Part shown: positions 54,797-63,561 of the stretch, one piece after another
Numbering within the stretch: the stretch's first letter is position 1
Layout of the letters: every line of letters starts with the position of its first letter
From: Streptomyces sp. DH5
Lineage (GTDB): Bacteria; Actinomycetota; Actinomycetes; Streptomycetales; Streptomycetaceae
Reading direction: 5' to 3'
NCBI RefSeq assembly: GCF_020873915.1
Contig: NZ_JAHWGP010000022.1
Location: 1 to 64,000, forward strand
Length of the DNA: 64,000 nucleotides
Notes under the pieces: model-generated
The model's database searches: none
Seen by the model: the letters and a program-made list of their open reading frames with translations, nothing else
Told to the model about the DNA's origin: nothing
Position numbers and translations under genes: made by a program

Positions 54797-55705
54797 GTGG
54801 ACCCGGAACATGCCCCCGTCACTGGTCGGGAGACTCCTCAGCGGCCACGGAGAACGCATCGCGAGGTGGCCGACGAGCTGCGCGCACGGATCCGGACCGG
54901 CGCGCTGCGGCCGGGCGAGCGCATGCCCACCCAGGCCCGTCTCGCCGCCGAGTTCGGTGTGGAACGCCCCGCGATACGCCGGGCGCTGCGGATCCTGCAG
55001 TCCGAGCAGTTGCTCACCAACGTCTCCAGAGGGGCTCCGGCGACCGTCGCGGCCCGGACCGGCAGGACCCCGGCCGGCCCCGCCGCCCCGCCGCTGCCCA
55101 CCACGGTGGGGCTCGCGCCGAGGATCACGGCGGCCTTCGAGGCCGAGCACGTGGAGATCGACGCCGTCTGCCTGACCGCCATCTCCCTCACGCTCGCCAT
55201 GGGGGAGCCGTTGCGTCAGATCCACGCGGGGCGACTGAAACCGGCCAGGGTCGACGTCAGGGTCCTGTTGCCCGGCCGGGACATCGACCTCGCCTTCCCG
55301 GTGCCGGTCGAGGGGCGCCAGGGTGCGGAGGACCCGGTGCACGAGCGGTGGCTGTCCATGCGGAACGCCCAGGGCCAGGTGCTCCGCCACAGCCTCCTCG
55401 CCCTGCGCGCCACCCACGGCATCGACGTGAGCGTCTCGTTCCGGGCGCTGCCCTTCACCCCGCCGGTGAAGCTGTATCTGCTCAATCGCGCGGAGGCGCT
55501 GTTCGCCTACTACACGGTGGCCCGCAGCCGGACGCGGATCGACCACGAGACCCTGGAGACCTACGACGCGCAGGGCACGCGCTCCATGCTCTTCGGCTTC
55601 GAACAGGGCCCCGGTCCGCGGGACACCACGTTCGTGGAACAGTCGCACCTGTGGTTCGACGCACTGTGGGAGACGATCAGTTCGGAGCTGGTGCTCACGG
55701 GCTGA
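54797..55705 (+). CDS. GntR-type regulator with unknown C-terminal domain, copy 1
   Basis: The 302-aa regulator has a GntR winged helix (about 20-85: ADELRARIRTGALRPGERMP, TQARLAAEFGVERPAIRRAL) and a C-terminal domain of about 190 residues that is not UTRA, FCD or aminotransferase-like in pattern. That domain is shared with the second copy (HGIDVSVSFRALPFTPPVKL is conserved). Leaderless start at GTG 54797: TACTGT ends 7 nt before it and no ribosome site is present. Binding to the AGTTGG repeats is inferred. Confidence 0.85.
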   Translation: MDPEHAPVTGRETPQRPRRTHREVADELRARIRTGALRPGERMPTQARLAAEFGVERPAIRRALRILQSEQLLTNVSRGAPATVAARTGRTPAGPAAPPLPTTVGLAPRITAAFEAEHVEIDAVCLTAISLTLAMGEPLRQIHAGRLKPARVDVRVLLPGRDIDLAFPVPVEGRQGAEDPVHERWLSMRNAQGQVLRHSLLALRATHGIDVSVSFRALPFTPPVKLYLLNRAEALFAYYTVARSRTRIDHETLETYDAQGTRSMLFGFEQGPGPRDTTFVEQSHLWFDALWETISSELVLTG

Positions 55706-55738
55706 CGCCCCCGCGCGGACCGGTCCCCGGCCGGCTCC

Positions 55739-55927
55739 TCACAGGGCGGGCCTCGACACGAGCAGCGCGAGCAGTACCGCCCCGGCGGAGCTGATCCCCG
55801 GCCTGTTGGCTCTGATGCCTATCGTGAGCAGCAGCAGGCCGACGAGGCCGGCCACGCCGAACTGCCATTCGACGAGTTGCTGGGCGGTGATGACGAGGAC
55901 GGCGGAGAGCAGAGCGAGCATCTGCAC
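55739..55927 (-). CDS. Small two-helix membrane protein, copy 2
   Basis: The 62-aa protein (60 aa from the internal ATG at 55921) has two membrane helices (about 3-22 and 26-58). GTG 55927 is preferred: AGGGGGA lies 7 nt upstream, the same spacing type as in copy 1. It is a paralogue of the 54432-54617 product and faces the second GntR-type regulator across a similar operator. Its 3' end lies 33 nt from the end of the first GntR gene, so the modules are head-to-tail duplicates. Confidence 0.8.
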   Translation of the reverse strand: MQMLALLSAVLVITAQQLVEWQFGVAGLVGLLLLTIGIRANRPGISSAGAVLLALLVSRPAL

Positions 55928-55952
55928 GGTGGTTTCCCCCTCGGTGGTGATG

Positions 55953-55979
55953 CCAACTTCGGGAAGTTGGCTACCAACT
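55953..55979. promoter_or_regulatory. Shared operator, copy 2, with overlapping repeats
   Basis: Two overlapping inverted repeats: CCAACTT-CGGG-AAGTTGG (55953-55970) and AGTTGG-CTA-CCAACT (55965-55979). The second has exactly the half-sites and spacing found at 54695-54709. Both modules also share TGCCAAC at the left edge and TGTAGTT...CCACTTG to the right. Confidence 0.75.
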
Positions 55980-56066
55980 CTTATGTAGTTGTGCCCACTT
56001 GGTTGCCATGCGTAAACAACTTCTCGACAACTCCCCTTGAATGGACCAGGGTTGTAGCGTTTGGTC

Positions 56067-56948
56067 GTGACCCAGGAGAACGTGGCAGTGAACGGCAGCA
56101 GCAGGCTCTCGCCCCAGGAGATCGCCGACATCCTGCGGGAACGCATCCGGGCCGGTGAGCTCAAGGCCGGTGACCGGCTCCCCACTCAGGCCGAACTCGC
56201 GGAGGAGTTCGGCGTGGAGCGCGGCACCGTCCGCCAGGCGCTGCGCGCACTCCAGGACGACGGTCTGCTCAGCAACGTGAGCAAGGGCAGCCCGCCGCGG
56301 ATCGCGGCCCCCGCTCCCGTCCCGGCCCGTGAGGAACCACAGCCCACGATGGTCGCGCTGGCACCACGCCTGACGAACGCCTTCGAGGCGGACCGGGTGC
56401 GCGTCGACGCGGTGTGCCTGACGTCGGAGAGCCTCATGCTGGCGCTCGGCGAACCCCTCCGGCACATCCACGAGGGCCGGATCCGCCCCGAGTCCATCGA
56501 CGTCCGTCTCCTGCTGCCCTCCAGGAGGATCAACCTGGCCTTCCCCGTCCCGGTCGAGGAGGGCAGTGACGGGGACAACCCGGTGCACGAGCGGTGGCTG
56601 GCGATGCGGAACGCCCAGGCCCGCGTCCTCCGGCACCACCTCCTCGCCCTGCGCGCCACGCACGGCATCGGTGTGCACGTCTCGTTCCGCGCGCTGCCCT
56701 TCACCCCCCCGGTGAAGCTGTACCTGCTCAACGGGGAGGAAGCCCTGCTCGGCTACTACATGCTCACCCGGCGCGAGGAGGAGTGGGAGAGCCGGAACCT
56801 GGAGATGTACGACGTCCTGGGATCGACGTCGCTGCTCTTCTCCTTCGCGCGGCAGGCCGGGCAGCGGGACCGGGCGTTCGTGGAGGAATCCCAGAAGTGG
56901 TTCGACGCCCTCTGGGAAACCATCACGACGGACCTGACACTCTCCTAG
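56067..56948 (+). CDS. GntR-type regulator with unknown C-terminal domain, copy 2
   Basis: The 293-aa paralogue of the 54797-55705 regulator has the same two-part plan (LSPQEIADILRERIRAGELK, then FGVERGTVRQAL), with a similar C-terminal domain (GVHVSFRALPFTPPVKLYL). The leaderless GTG at 56067 lies 7 nt after TAGCGT, in the same register as in copy 1. Its stop codon shares one base with the start of the HAD gene, so this regulator is coupled to the HAD hydrolase, unlike copy 1. It may sense a product of that pathway. Confidence 0.85.
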   Translation: MTQENVAVNGSSRLSPQEIADILRERIRAGELKAGDRLPTQAELAEEFGVERGTVRQALRALQDDGLLSNVSKGSPPRIAAPAPVPAREEPQPTMVALAPRLTNAFEADRVRVDAVCLTSESLMLALGEPLRHIHEGRIRPESIDVRLLLPSRRINLAFPVPVEEGSDGDNPVHERWLAMRNAQARVLRHHLLALRATHGIGVHVSFRALPFTPPVKLYLLNGEEALLGYYMLTRREEEWESRNLEMYDVLGSTSLLFSFARQAGQRDRAFVEESQKWFDALWETITTDLTLS

Positions 56949-57703
56949 TGACTTCCGAGACGACACGGACCGATGCGGTGACGGCGGAGACCGGGACGGA
57001 ACCAGGAGAGCTGCGGGACCTGATCGAAGGGGCCCGGGTCGTGCTGTGGGACTTCGACGGGCCCATATGCCGCCTCTTCGCGGGCCACTCGGCGCAGCGG
57101 GTGGCGAACGACCTGGCCTCCTGGCTCGAAGGGCGGGGCCTGCACGGCCTGCTCACCGAGCCCGAACGCGGCTCCCTGGACCCCCATGCCGTCCTGCGCG
57201 CCGTCGACCGCCGGCACCCCGGCAGCGACCTGGTCGCGGAGCTGGAGGAACGCCTCACCCAGGAGGAGCTGAAGGCCACCGCCTCCGCCATGCCCACCCC
57301 GTACGCCGACCCGCTCATCCGCACCTGGACCGCGGTGGGCGCCCGCCTGGCCATCACCACCAACAACTCCCCCCGCGTGGTGCGCGAGTACCTCACCTCC
57401 CGCCGCCTGGCCCCCTGCTTCGCCCCCCACGTCTACGGCCGCACCCGGCAGCTGAACCACCTGAAACCCGACCCCCACTGCATCCACCGCGCCCTGAACG
57501 CGACGGGCGCCGCCCCCGCGACCGCCCTGATGATCGGCGACACCCCCTCCGACCTGTTCGCCGCGCGGGCGGCCGGCGTCCCGTTCCTCGGCTACGCCCG
57601 CAACGACCGCAAGCACGAGCTCCTGCGCGACGCCGGTGCCGCGGTGGTCGTGGAGTCCCTCGAGCCGGTGCTCCGGATGGTCGGGGGCCGGCGTCAGGCC
57701 TGA
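56948..57703 (+). CDS. HAD-superfamily hydrolase
   Basis: The 251-aa enzyme has the HAD motifs: I, LWDFDGPI with nucleophile D35 and D37; II, LAITTNNS; III, K in HLKPDP; IV, MIGDTPSD. The cap is a small helical insertion between motifs I and II, so it is a subfamily I phosphatase. The GTG start at 56948 uses the last base of the TAG of the GntR gene, so translation is coupled. It probably removes phosphate from a small molecule made or sensed by the neighbouring genes. Confidence 0.9.
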   Translation: MTSETTRTDAVTAETGTEPGELRDLIEGARVVLWDFDGPICRLFAGHSAQRVANDLASWLEGRGLHGLLTEPERGSLDPHAVLRAVDRRHPGSDLVAELEERLTQEELKATASAMPTPYADPLIRTWTAVGARLAITTNNSPRVVREYLTSRRLAPCFAPHVYGRTRQLNHLKPDPHCIHRALNATGAAPATALMIGDTPSDLFAARAAGVPFLGYARNDRKHELLRDAGAAVVVESLEPVLRMVGGRRQA

Positions 57704-57728
57704 AGGGCCGGGACGAGGAGGCCGGGCC

Positions 57729-57872
57729 ATGGACGACGGAGCGGACACCATCCTCACCCACCACGTGGAAACCCGGGACACCGCCGCACCGGGCCCGGTG
57801 TTCACGCACAGCACGCGGCAGTGGTCCGACCCGGTCCGGAACCCGATGGCGGCACGACGGTCGCGTCCGTGA
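57729..57872 (+). CDS. Possible 47-aa small protein
   Basis: An ATG at 57729 with GAGGAGG about 7 nt upstream opens a 47-codon frame (MDDGADTILTHHVETRDTAA...). Codon use is fair up to the middle and then becomes Arg/Pro-rich. No membrane helix or motif is seen. It lies between the HAD and APH-like genes, a 406-nt gap that otherwise holds nothing I can support. It may be spurious. Confidence 0.3.
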   Translation: MDDGADTILTHHVETRDTAAPGPVFTHSTRQWSDPVRNPMAARRSRP

Positions 57873-58109
57873 CGGACACCGCCGTCCGCGAGGACGGCCT
57901 CCTGTAGATTTCGCGCACCGAACGAGCAAGTGGCCCGTCCCCGCCCGTATCCGGCGACACGTCCCCGCCGATTCGAACGGCCCTCCGTGACGTCGGACAG
58001 ACGGGTGACGCCGTGCCCGACGCGACCCGGCATGCGGTACCCCGCGTGCGGGACCGGAGCCCGCGTGCCTACCTTGTCGTGACCCCCCTCGTACCTCCCG
58101 GAGCGGCCA

Positions 58110-60371
58110 GTGGGCGCACCACCTCTTCCCCGGCCCGCCCCCGGGGGACCCGCAGCGCCCGCCGCCACGGTCCGGGTCTCCGACGCCCGGATCCGCACCC
58201 TCGTGCGACGCGCCGTACGGGACGGGCTGGCCATCAGCGGCCGTCACGACAAGAACTACGTGCTTCCGCTGACCGAGCCGGAGGCTCTGCTGCTGGGACG
58301 CGAGGCAGGAACCTCCGTGACGGTCCGGATCCGCCAGGCCGAGGCCCTGCCGGTCGTGATCAGGACCTGGGACAACGAGAACGAGATCCTGGGCGCGGTC
58401 GAAGGGATACTGCCGCACGCGCCGCGGTGTCTGGCCAGGGGTGCCGGCTTCACCGTCCACAGTCATGTGGAAGGGGTGCCGTTGTCCGGCGTCAGCGAGA
58501 ACGGCAAGCCCGTGGACACGCTGCGCGTCAAGGGTCTGGCCGGGCTGCTCGCGCAGCTGGCTCGGGTGCGGCGCAGCGCCCTCCCACCCCTCCCCCCCGG
58601 CTGGCCCCGCGACGACACCGACAGCCGGGGCTTTCTGCGCACGCTGGCCCTCTTGGCCGATCAGCAGATCCGTCAGCCTCACCGGGCCGTCTACGGCGGG
58701 CTGTTCGCGGCCCTCGGCATCCCGGAGGACGCCCTGCTCGGACTGGCCGACCGGGCGCCCCTCATGGCACGGAGGCCGTACAGTCTGCTCCACGCCGACC
58801 TGCACCGCGACAACCTGATCGTCTCCGACGGCGGCACGCCCCCGCTCCTCTGCGTCGGCTGGGAGCTGGCGACCTACGGCGACCCGCTCCACGACCTGGC
58901 GACCCACCTCGTGCGCATGCGCTACCCGGCCTACCAGTGGCCGGAGGTGATCGACGCGTGGGAGGAGGCCGTGCGGCGCGTCCGCCCCGCCGCCGTCAAC
59001 GGGCTGGCGAAGGACCTCGGGCACTACCTGGCCTTCGAGCGGGCGCAGTCCGTCTTCCCGGACGTCATGCGGGCGGCGCGATCCCTCCACCTCTCGCAGA
59101 AGGACCTGGGAGAGGCGACGGCAGAGGTCGGCAGGGCGCTGGAGGCAGCCGCCGCCCCCCTGCGCCTTGGGAGCGTGCCCGGTGAACGGGAGATCGAACG
59201 GGCGCTGTCCCGCTGGCTGTCGTCCCGCCCACCAGGCAGGGGCCGGGACGACCGGGGCCGGTCCGCCCGCCCCTTGGGCTGGCAGCCGGACCGGCGGCTG
59301 CCACTGCCCGCCGACTTCCCCGAGGCGGCCGTCCTGGGTGCCCTGGCCCTGGAAGGGGCCGCCCCCGCGGGCCGGGTCTTCAAGGGCACGGCCCACCTCA
59401 ACACCGTGGTGCGGGTCCCGGGCGTCGGGTGTTCCGTCGTCGTACGACGGGAACTGCCCGGGATCCGTCGGCAGGAGCCCCGCTTCCTCAGTGAACACGC
59501 CGTGCTGCGCGCCATCGAGGAGGCGGCCGTCGCCGTGGCGGCGCCCAGAGCGCTGGCTCTGGGGGTGACCCATCCGAACGACCCCTTCGCCATCCACACC
59601 TACATGGGTCCGCATGACATCGACCGCCCCCCGAACCACCCCGTCGACGGTCTGCTGCCCCACGAGGCGGACGGACTCGTGGAGCAGCTCTGTGCGTTGA
59701 CACGGGTGGGCTGCCGGCAACTCGATCCGGTGGCCGGCGAGCGCGGCTTCTACCACTGGCTGAAGGACCAGCTGGTCCGCCTCGTCGAGGGACTGCCCCA
59801 AAAGACGCAGCGGCTCGGCCGGCAGCTGGGGCTGCCGGACGCGGAGCGGCTGGACCAGATCCTGTCCCGGCAGGAGGTCGCACACCGGGAGCCGGCGCTG
59901 CTGCACGGCGACCTCAACCCCTGGAACCTCGTCCGGCGGGACGACCCGTACGCGCTGACCCTCATCGACTGGGAGATGGCCCTGATCGGCGATCCCCTCC
60001 ACGACCTGGTCCGGCACATGCACCTCACGCCCACCCGCCCGGAGATCCGGGAGAGGATGTTCCGCCGGTGGGAGGCCCGCCTGCCGCCCGAGTACACCCG
60101 TGACTGGCGCACGGACTGGCAGGTCTACCGACGGCTGGAGATCGTGCGCTCCGCCTACATCGACCTGGACCGCATCGTCACCGGCGCGAGCCCGGACGCA
60201 CCCAACGTCCGCCAGGCGGTCAGTTCCTACGCGGCGACCCTGGCCGTCGCCAGTGGTTCGCTCGGTCTGCCCCTCCGTGACCGACCTCGACGGCGTGATC
60301 CGGCAGGCGGGGTGCGGTCGCCGGCGCGCACCCGTCAGCGGCGCCCGATCAGCTCGCCCACCCGCGTGTAG
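58110..60371 (+). CDS. Tandem APH-fold protein with one degenerate half
   Basis: The 753-aa protein is two aminoglycoside-phosphotransferase/choline-kinase-like domains in tandem. The second (about 395-720) has the full set: LLHGDLNPWN (D601, N606) and LIDWE (D620). The first (about 25-370) keeps HADLHRDN (D230, N235) but has LCVGWE, with Gly250 where the metal-binding Asp belongs, so it is probably inactive. Both halves contain GDPLHDL. GTG start at 58110 has GGAG 6 nt upstream. The last 35 residues are Arg/Pro-rich and overlap the convergent gene by 37 nt, suggesting a lost stop codon. Substrate unknown; with the HAD phosphatase it may form a phosphorylation cycle. Confidence 0.88.
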   Translation: MGAPPLPRPAPGGPAAPAATVRVSDARIRTLVRRAVRDGLAISGRHDKNYVLPLTEPEALLLGREAGTSVTVRIRQAEALPVVIRTWDNENEILGAVEGILPHAPRCLARGAGFTVHSHVEGVPLSGVSENGKPVDTLRVKGLAGLLAQLARVRRSALPPLPPGWPRDDTDSRGFLRTLALLADQQIRQPHRAVYGGLFAALGIPEDALLGLADRAPLMARRPYSLLHADLHRDNLIVSDGGTPPLLCVGWELATYGDPLHDLATHLVRMRYPAYQWPEVIDAWEEAVRRVRPAAVNGLAKDLGHYLAFERAQSVFPDVMRAARSLHLSQKDLGEATAEVGRALEAAAAPLRLGSVPGEREIERALSRWLSSRPPGRGRDDRGRSARPLGWQPDRRLPLPADFPEAAVLGALALEGAAPAGRVFKGTAHLNTVVRVPGVGCSVVVRRELPGIRRQEPRFLSEHAVLRAIEEAAVAVAAPRALALGVTHPNDPFAIHTYMGPHDIDRPPNHPVDGLLPHEADGLVEQLCALTRVGCRQLDPVAGERGFYHWLKDQLVRLVEGLPQKTQRLGRQLGLPDAERLDQILSRQEVAHREPALLHGDLNPWNLVRRDDPYALTLIDWEMALIGDPLHDLVRHMHLTPTRPEIRERMFRRWEARLPPEYTRDWRTDWQVYRRLEIVRSAYIDLDRIVTGASPDAPNVRQAVSSYAATLAVASGSLGLPLRDRPRRRDPAGGVRSPARTRQRRPISSPTRV

Positions 60372-61222
60372 CCGTCCGTGCCGTGGCCCAGGGCGATGAC
60401 CCGGCGGGCCTGGCCCTCGACGACGCGCATGACGCCCGCGTCGATGCCGTGGGCCTCGGAGGCGTGCACCACGTGGGCCATCGTCGACGCGGCCGAGGTG
60501 ATCGGGTTCAGTTCGCCGGAGTACGTACCGGCGTCGAAGTCGGCCGCGAACTCGGTGAACAGCGGCGGCAGGATCGCGGCGATGCCCTGGGCGAAGGGGG
60601 CGAGTTCGGCGCCGGTGACGCCCTCGGCCCGGGCCAGTGCGAGCGCGTGGGTGTAGCCGGCCATCGCCGTCCAGAAGATGTCGAGGAGCGCGATGTCGTA
60701 CGCGGCGGCCCGGCCGGTGTCCTCGCCGAGGTGGGTGTGGGTGCCCCCGAGGGCCGCCAGCACCGGCCGGTGCTCCTCGTACAGCTCGGCCGGGCCGCTG
60801 TGCAGGAACACCGCGTCGGCGGTGCCGATGGTCGGCGTCGGCGTCATGGACGCGCCGTCCAGGTAGCGGACGCCGTGCCGGGCGGCCCACTCGGCCGTGG
60901 CCCGGGCGCGGCCGGGGGTGTCGGCGCTCAGGTTGACGACCGTGCGGCCCTTGAGGGCGGTCGCGACGGCGGCCCGGCGCAGCACGGCGTCGGAGGCGTC
61001 GTAGTTCACCACGCAGACGACGGTCAGCGGGGCGGCGGCGACCGCCTCCTCGGGCGAGGCGGCCGCGAGCGCGCCGCGCGCGATCAGTTCGCCGTCCCGC
61101 CCCGGGGTGCGGTTCCAGACGGTGGTGCGCACCCCCGCGTCCAGGAAGGCGGCGGCCAGCGCACGGCCCATCGGGCCGAGGCCGAGGACGGTCACGGCGG
61201 TGCTTGAGGTGGGCTCGGGCAT
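60335..61222 (-). CDS. NAD(P)-dependent oxidoreductase, imine-reductase-like
   Basis: The 295-aa enzyme has a Rossmann motif at 14-19 (GLGPMG) and the 6-phosphogluconate dehydrogenase/IRED C-terminal helical domain. The active-site helix region is DIALLDIFWTAMAGYTHALA. This group reduces cyclic imines or beta-hydroxy acids. The gene is divergent from an HxlR regulator gene (50-nt gap) and overlaps the end of the APH-like gene by 37 nt on the other strand. ATG 61222. Confidence 0.9.
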   Translation of the reverse strand: MPEPTSSTAVTVLGLGPMGRALAAAFLDAGVRTTVWNRTPGRDGELIARGALAAASPEEAVAAAPLTVVCVVNYDASDAVLRRAAVATALKGRTVVNLSADTPGRARATAEWAARHGVRYLDGASMTPTPTIGTADAVFLHSGPAELYEEHRPVLAALGGTHTHLGEDTGRAAAYDIALLDIFWTAMAGYTHALALARAEGVTGAELAPFAQGIAAILPPLFTEFAADFDAGTYSGELNPITSAASTMAHVVHASEAHGIDAGVMRVVEGQARRVIALGHGTDGYTRVGELIGRR

Positions 61223-61272
61223 GGGACAACTCCGTTAAGGTGAAGGGTTATCGGCGAGGAAAGGGGCGCGGC

Positions 61273-61623
61273 GTGGTGCACCGGCGGAACGATCCGGACG
61301 TGTGCGGGGTGACCGCCGCGATCGCCGTGATCGAGGGCAAGTGGAAGACCACGCTGCTGTGGCTGCTGGAGTCCGGCCCGCACCGGCCGGCCGAACTGCG
61401 CCGCAAGGTGCCGGGCCTCAGCGAGAAGGTGCTGACCGACGCGCTGCGCGAGATGGAGACGGACGGCCTGGTGCACCGGGAGGTGTACGACGTGCTGCCG
61501 CCGAAGACGGTCTACTCCCTGACCGGGTTCGGCCGTGAACTGGCCGGGGCGCTGGCACCCCTGTCGGACTGGGGGCACCGACGCCTGGAGAGGCTGGCCG
61601 AGATCGTCGCCCCGGCCTCCTGA
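61273..61623 (+). CDS. HxlR-family transcriptional regulator
   Basis: The 116-aa regulator has an HxlR winged helix: NDPDVCGVTAAIAVIEGKWK, then a recognition region RRKVPGLSEKVLTDALREME. The Cys13-region residue is where HxlR-type redox sensors react with electrophiles. The GTG at 61273 has AAGGGG 6 nt upstream. It is divergent from the imine-reductase-like gene and probably represses it in response to a substrate or aldehyde. The 50-nt gap holds both promoters and the operator. Confidence 0.92.
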   Translation: MVHRRNDPDVCGVTAAIAVIEGKWKTTLLWLLESGPHRPAELRRKVPGLSEKVLTDALREMETDGLVHREVYDVLPPKTVYSLTGFGRELAGALAPLSDWGHRRLERLAEIVAPAS

Positions 61624-61833
61624 AAGCCGTCCGCACCACCTCACTTCCTCCGTGCGCCCCGATCGGCTCACCACCAGGCTGGACCAGCCGGAGCGGAGTG
61701 CCAAGTACGCACAAATATGTGGGTGTTCCGCCCGAGAGGGTGCGCGTCGCACGCGCGGTACGGGCCGGGTCCCCCGGGGAGAACACCCGATACTCGGTCC
61801 GGAAGTGCGAAGTCCCCCGCGGATGGGAGTCAT

Positions 61834-63546
61834 GTGAGCGAGCCCGAGGTCGTCACCGCACCGCGTCCCCTGCTGCTGGCCGACGGCCGGCCGGCGGCGC
61901 GGGCCTGGTCGCTGGACCCCGCCCTGCGCCACCTCAACCACGGCTCCTTCGGCGCCGTACCGCTGGCCGCCCAGGAGCGGCAGCGGGAGCTGCGCGCGGA
62001 GATGGAGCGCGCGCCGGTGGTGTGGTTCCCGCGGCTGCCGGGCCGGCTCGCGGAGGCCCGGGCCGGCCTGGCGGGCTTCCTCGGCGCGGACCCCGGCGAC
62101 CTCGCCCTGGTGCCGAACGCGAGCGCCGGGGCGAGCGTCGTGTACGCCGGTCTCGAGCGGCGCGGCGGCGGGGAGATCGTGGTCACCGACCACGGCTACG
62201 GCGCCGTCACCATGGGCGCCGAGCGGCTCGCCCGCCGCTGGGGCGGACGGGTGCGCACGGCGAGGGTGCCGCTGGACGCGGACGAGGAGCGGGCGTACGA
62301 GGCCGTGACGGCCGAGGTGGGGGAGCGCACCGCGCTCGTCGTCGTCGACCAGGTCACCTCGGCGACCGGCCGGCGGCTCCCGGTGGAGCGGATCGGTACG
62401 GAGCTGCGCGGGCGCGGCGTTTTGCTGCTCGTGGACGGTGCGCACGCCCCCGGACTGATCGCCGCCCCGCTCGAAGGGCTGACCTGCGACTTCTGGGCGG
62501 GGAACCTGCACAAGTGGGGTTGCGCGCCGCGCGGTACGGCCGCCCTGGTGGCACGCGGTCCGCTGCGGGACGGCCTCCACCCGCTGATCGACTCCTGGGG
62601 TGCCCACGACCCCTACCCCGACCGCTTCGACCAGCAGGGCACGGTCGACGCCACCCAGCACCTGGCCGCCCGGACGTCCCTCGACTTCGTCGAGTCCACC
62701 TGGGGCTGGCCCGCCGCCCGCCGCTACATGGACGACCTCGCCGGGTACGCCGAGCGGGTCGTGGGCGCCGCGTTCACCGCCCTGACCGGCGAGGACGCCC
62801 GGGTCGACGTGGGCATGCCCGTGCCCGGGATGCGGCTGGTCCGGCTGCCCGACGGCCTCGCCGACAGCCGCCTCACCGCCGACGCCCTGCGCGACCGGGC
62901 CGCCGCAGAGCTGGGTGTCGAGGCCGCCTTCACCAGCTTCGAAGGCGTCGGCTACGTGCGGCTGTCCGCGCACGTCTACAACACCGCCGAGGACTACGAG
63001 TACTTCGCCGAGCGGTGCGTTCCCGTGCTCGGCGAGTGGGCCCGCGCGGCGGCACGGCACCGCCCGAGGCGGCCCGGGGGCGGTGACGCGACGATCAGGG
63101 CGGCCGGGCCCCACGAGGCGGGACCCCTGAGCGACCTGGCGCTGCGCTCCAAGGCGCACTGGGGGTACGGGCGGGAGTTCCTCGACCGGTGCCGGGCCGA
63201 GCTGACCCTCCACCCGGAGGAGGTCGTGCCCCGTCGGACGGCGGTGGCGGAACGGGACGGGCGGGTGCTCGGCTTCGTGACCGTCGAGGGCGAGGCGCCG
63301 GAGGGCGAACTCGGGATGCTGTTCGTCGACCCGCCCGCCATCGGCGGCGGCATCGGCCGCCTCCTCCTCGCCCACGCCCTGGGCGTCGCCCGCGACCTGG
63401 GCTTCGCGCGGCTGCGGCTGGAGGCCGACCCGTACGCGGAGCCCTTCTGCCGGGCGATGGGAGCCGTCCGGACCGGCTCGGTGCCGTCGGGCTCCGCGGA
63501 GGGGCGGTCACTGCCGCTGATGACGGTCGAGGTGGGCGCCGGCTGA
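61834..63546 (+). CDS. Class V aminotransferase fused to a GNAT domain
   Basis: The 570-aa protein joins a PLP-dependent aminotransferase of the isopenicillin-N epimerase type (about 1-405; LVDGAHAPG with D201/H204, and PLP lysine K227 in GNLHKWG) to a GNAT acetyltransferase (about 418-570; LFVDPPAIGGGIGRLLLAHA). One protein could thus remove or invert and acylate an amino-group substrate. The GTG start at 61834 follows GGGAG; the first 140 nt upstream, from 61624, contain no gene. Similar fusions are uncommon as far as I know. Confidence 0.88.
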   Translation: MSEPEVVTAPRPLLLADGRPAARAWSLDPALRHLNHGSFGAVPLAAQERQRELRAEMERAPVVWFPRLPGRLAEARAGLAGFLGADPGDLALVPNASAGASVVYAGLERRGGGEIVVTDHGYGAVTMGAERLARRWGGRVRTARVPLDADEERAYEAVTAEVGERTALVVVDQVTSATGRRLPVERIGTELRGRGVLLLVDGAHAPGLIAAPLEGLTCDFWAGNLHKWGCAPRGTAALVARGPLRDGLHPLIDSWGAHDPYPDRFDQQGTVDATQHLAARTSLDFVESTWGWPAARRYMDDLAGYAERVVGAAFTALTGEDARVDVGMPVPGMRLVRLPDGLADSRLTADALRDRAAAELGVEAAFTSFEGVGYVRLSAHVYNTAEDYEYFAERCVPVLGEWARAAARHRPRRPGGGDATIRAAGPHEAGPLSDLALRSKAHWGYGREFLDRCRAELTLHPEEVVPRRTAVAERDGRVLGFVTVEGEAPEGELGMLFVDPPAIGGGIGRLLLAHALGVARDLGFARLRLEADPYAEPFCRAMGAVRTGSVPSGSAEGRSLPLMTVEVGAG

Positions 63547-63561
63547 GGCCCGGCGCCCAGG

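Noticed and set aside
57729-60371. Small ORF plus APH-like protein as a lanthipeptide-type cluster
   Set aside because: The small ORF has no Cys and few Ser/Thr, and the large protein lacks LanC zinc ligands. The two kinase-fold halves match phosphotransferases instead.
57393-61229. Open frame of 1278 codons on the minus strand
   Set aside because: It is the antisense of the APH-like gene and adjoining genes, with Arg/Pro/Gly-rich product and poor codon use. The plus-strand protein shows real motifs. Such long antisense frames are normal in GC-rich DNA.
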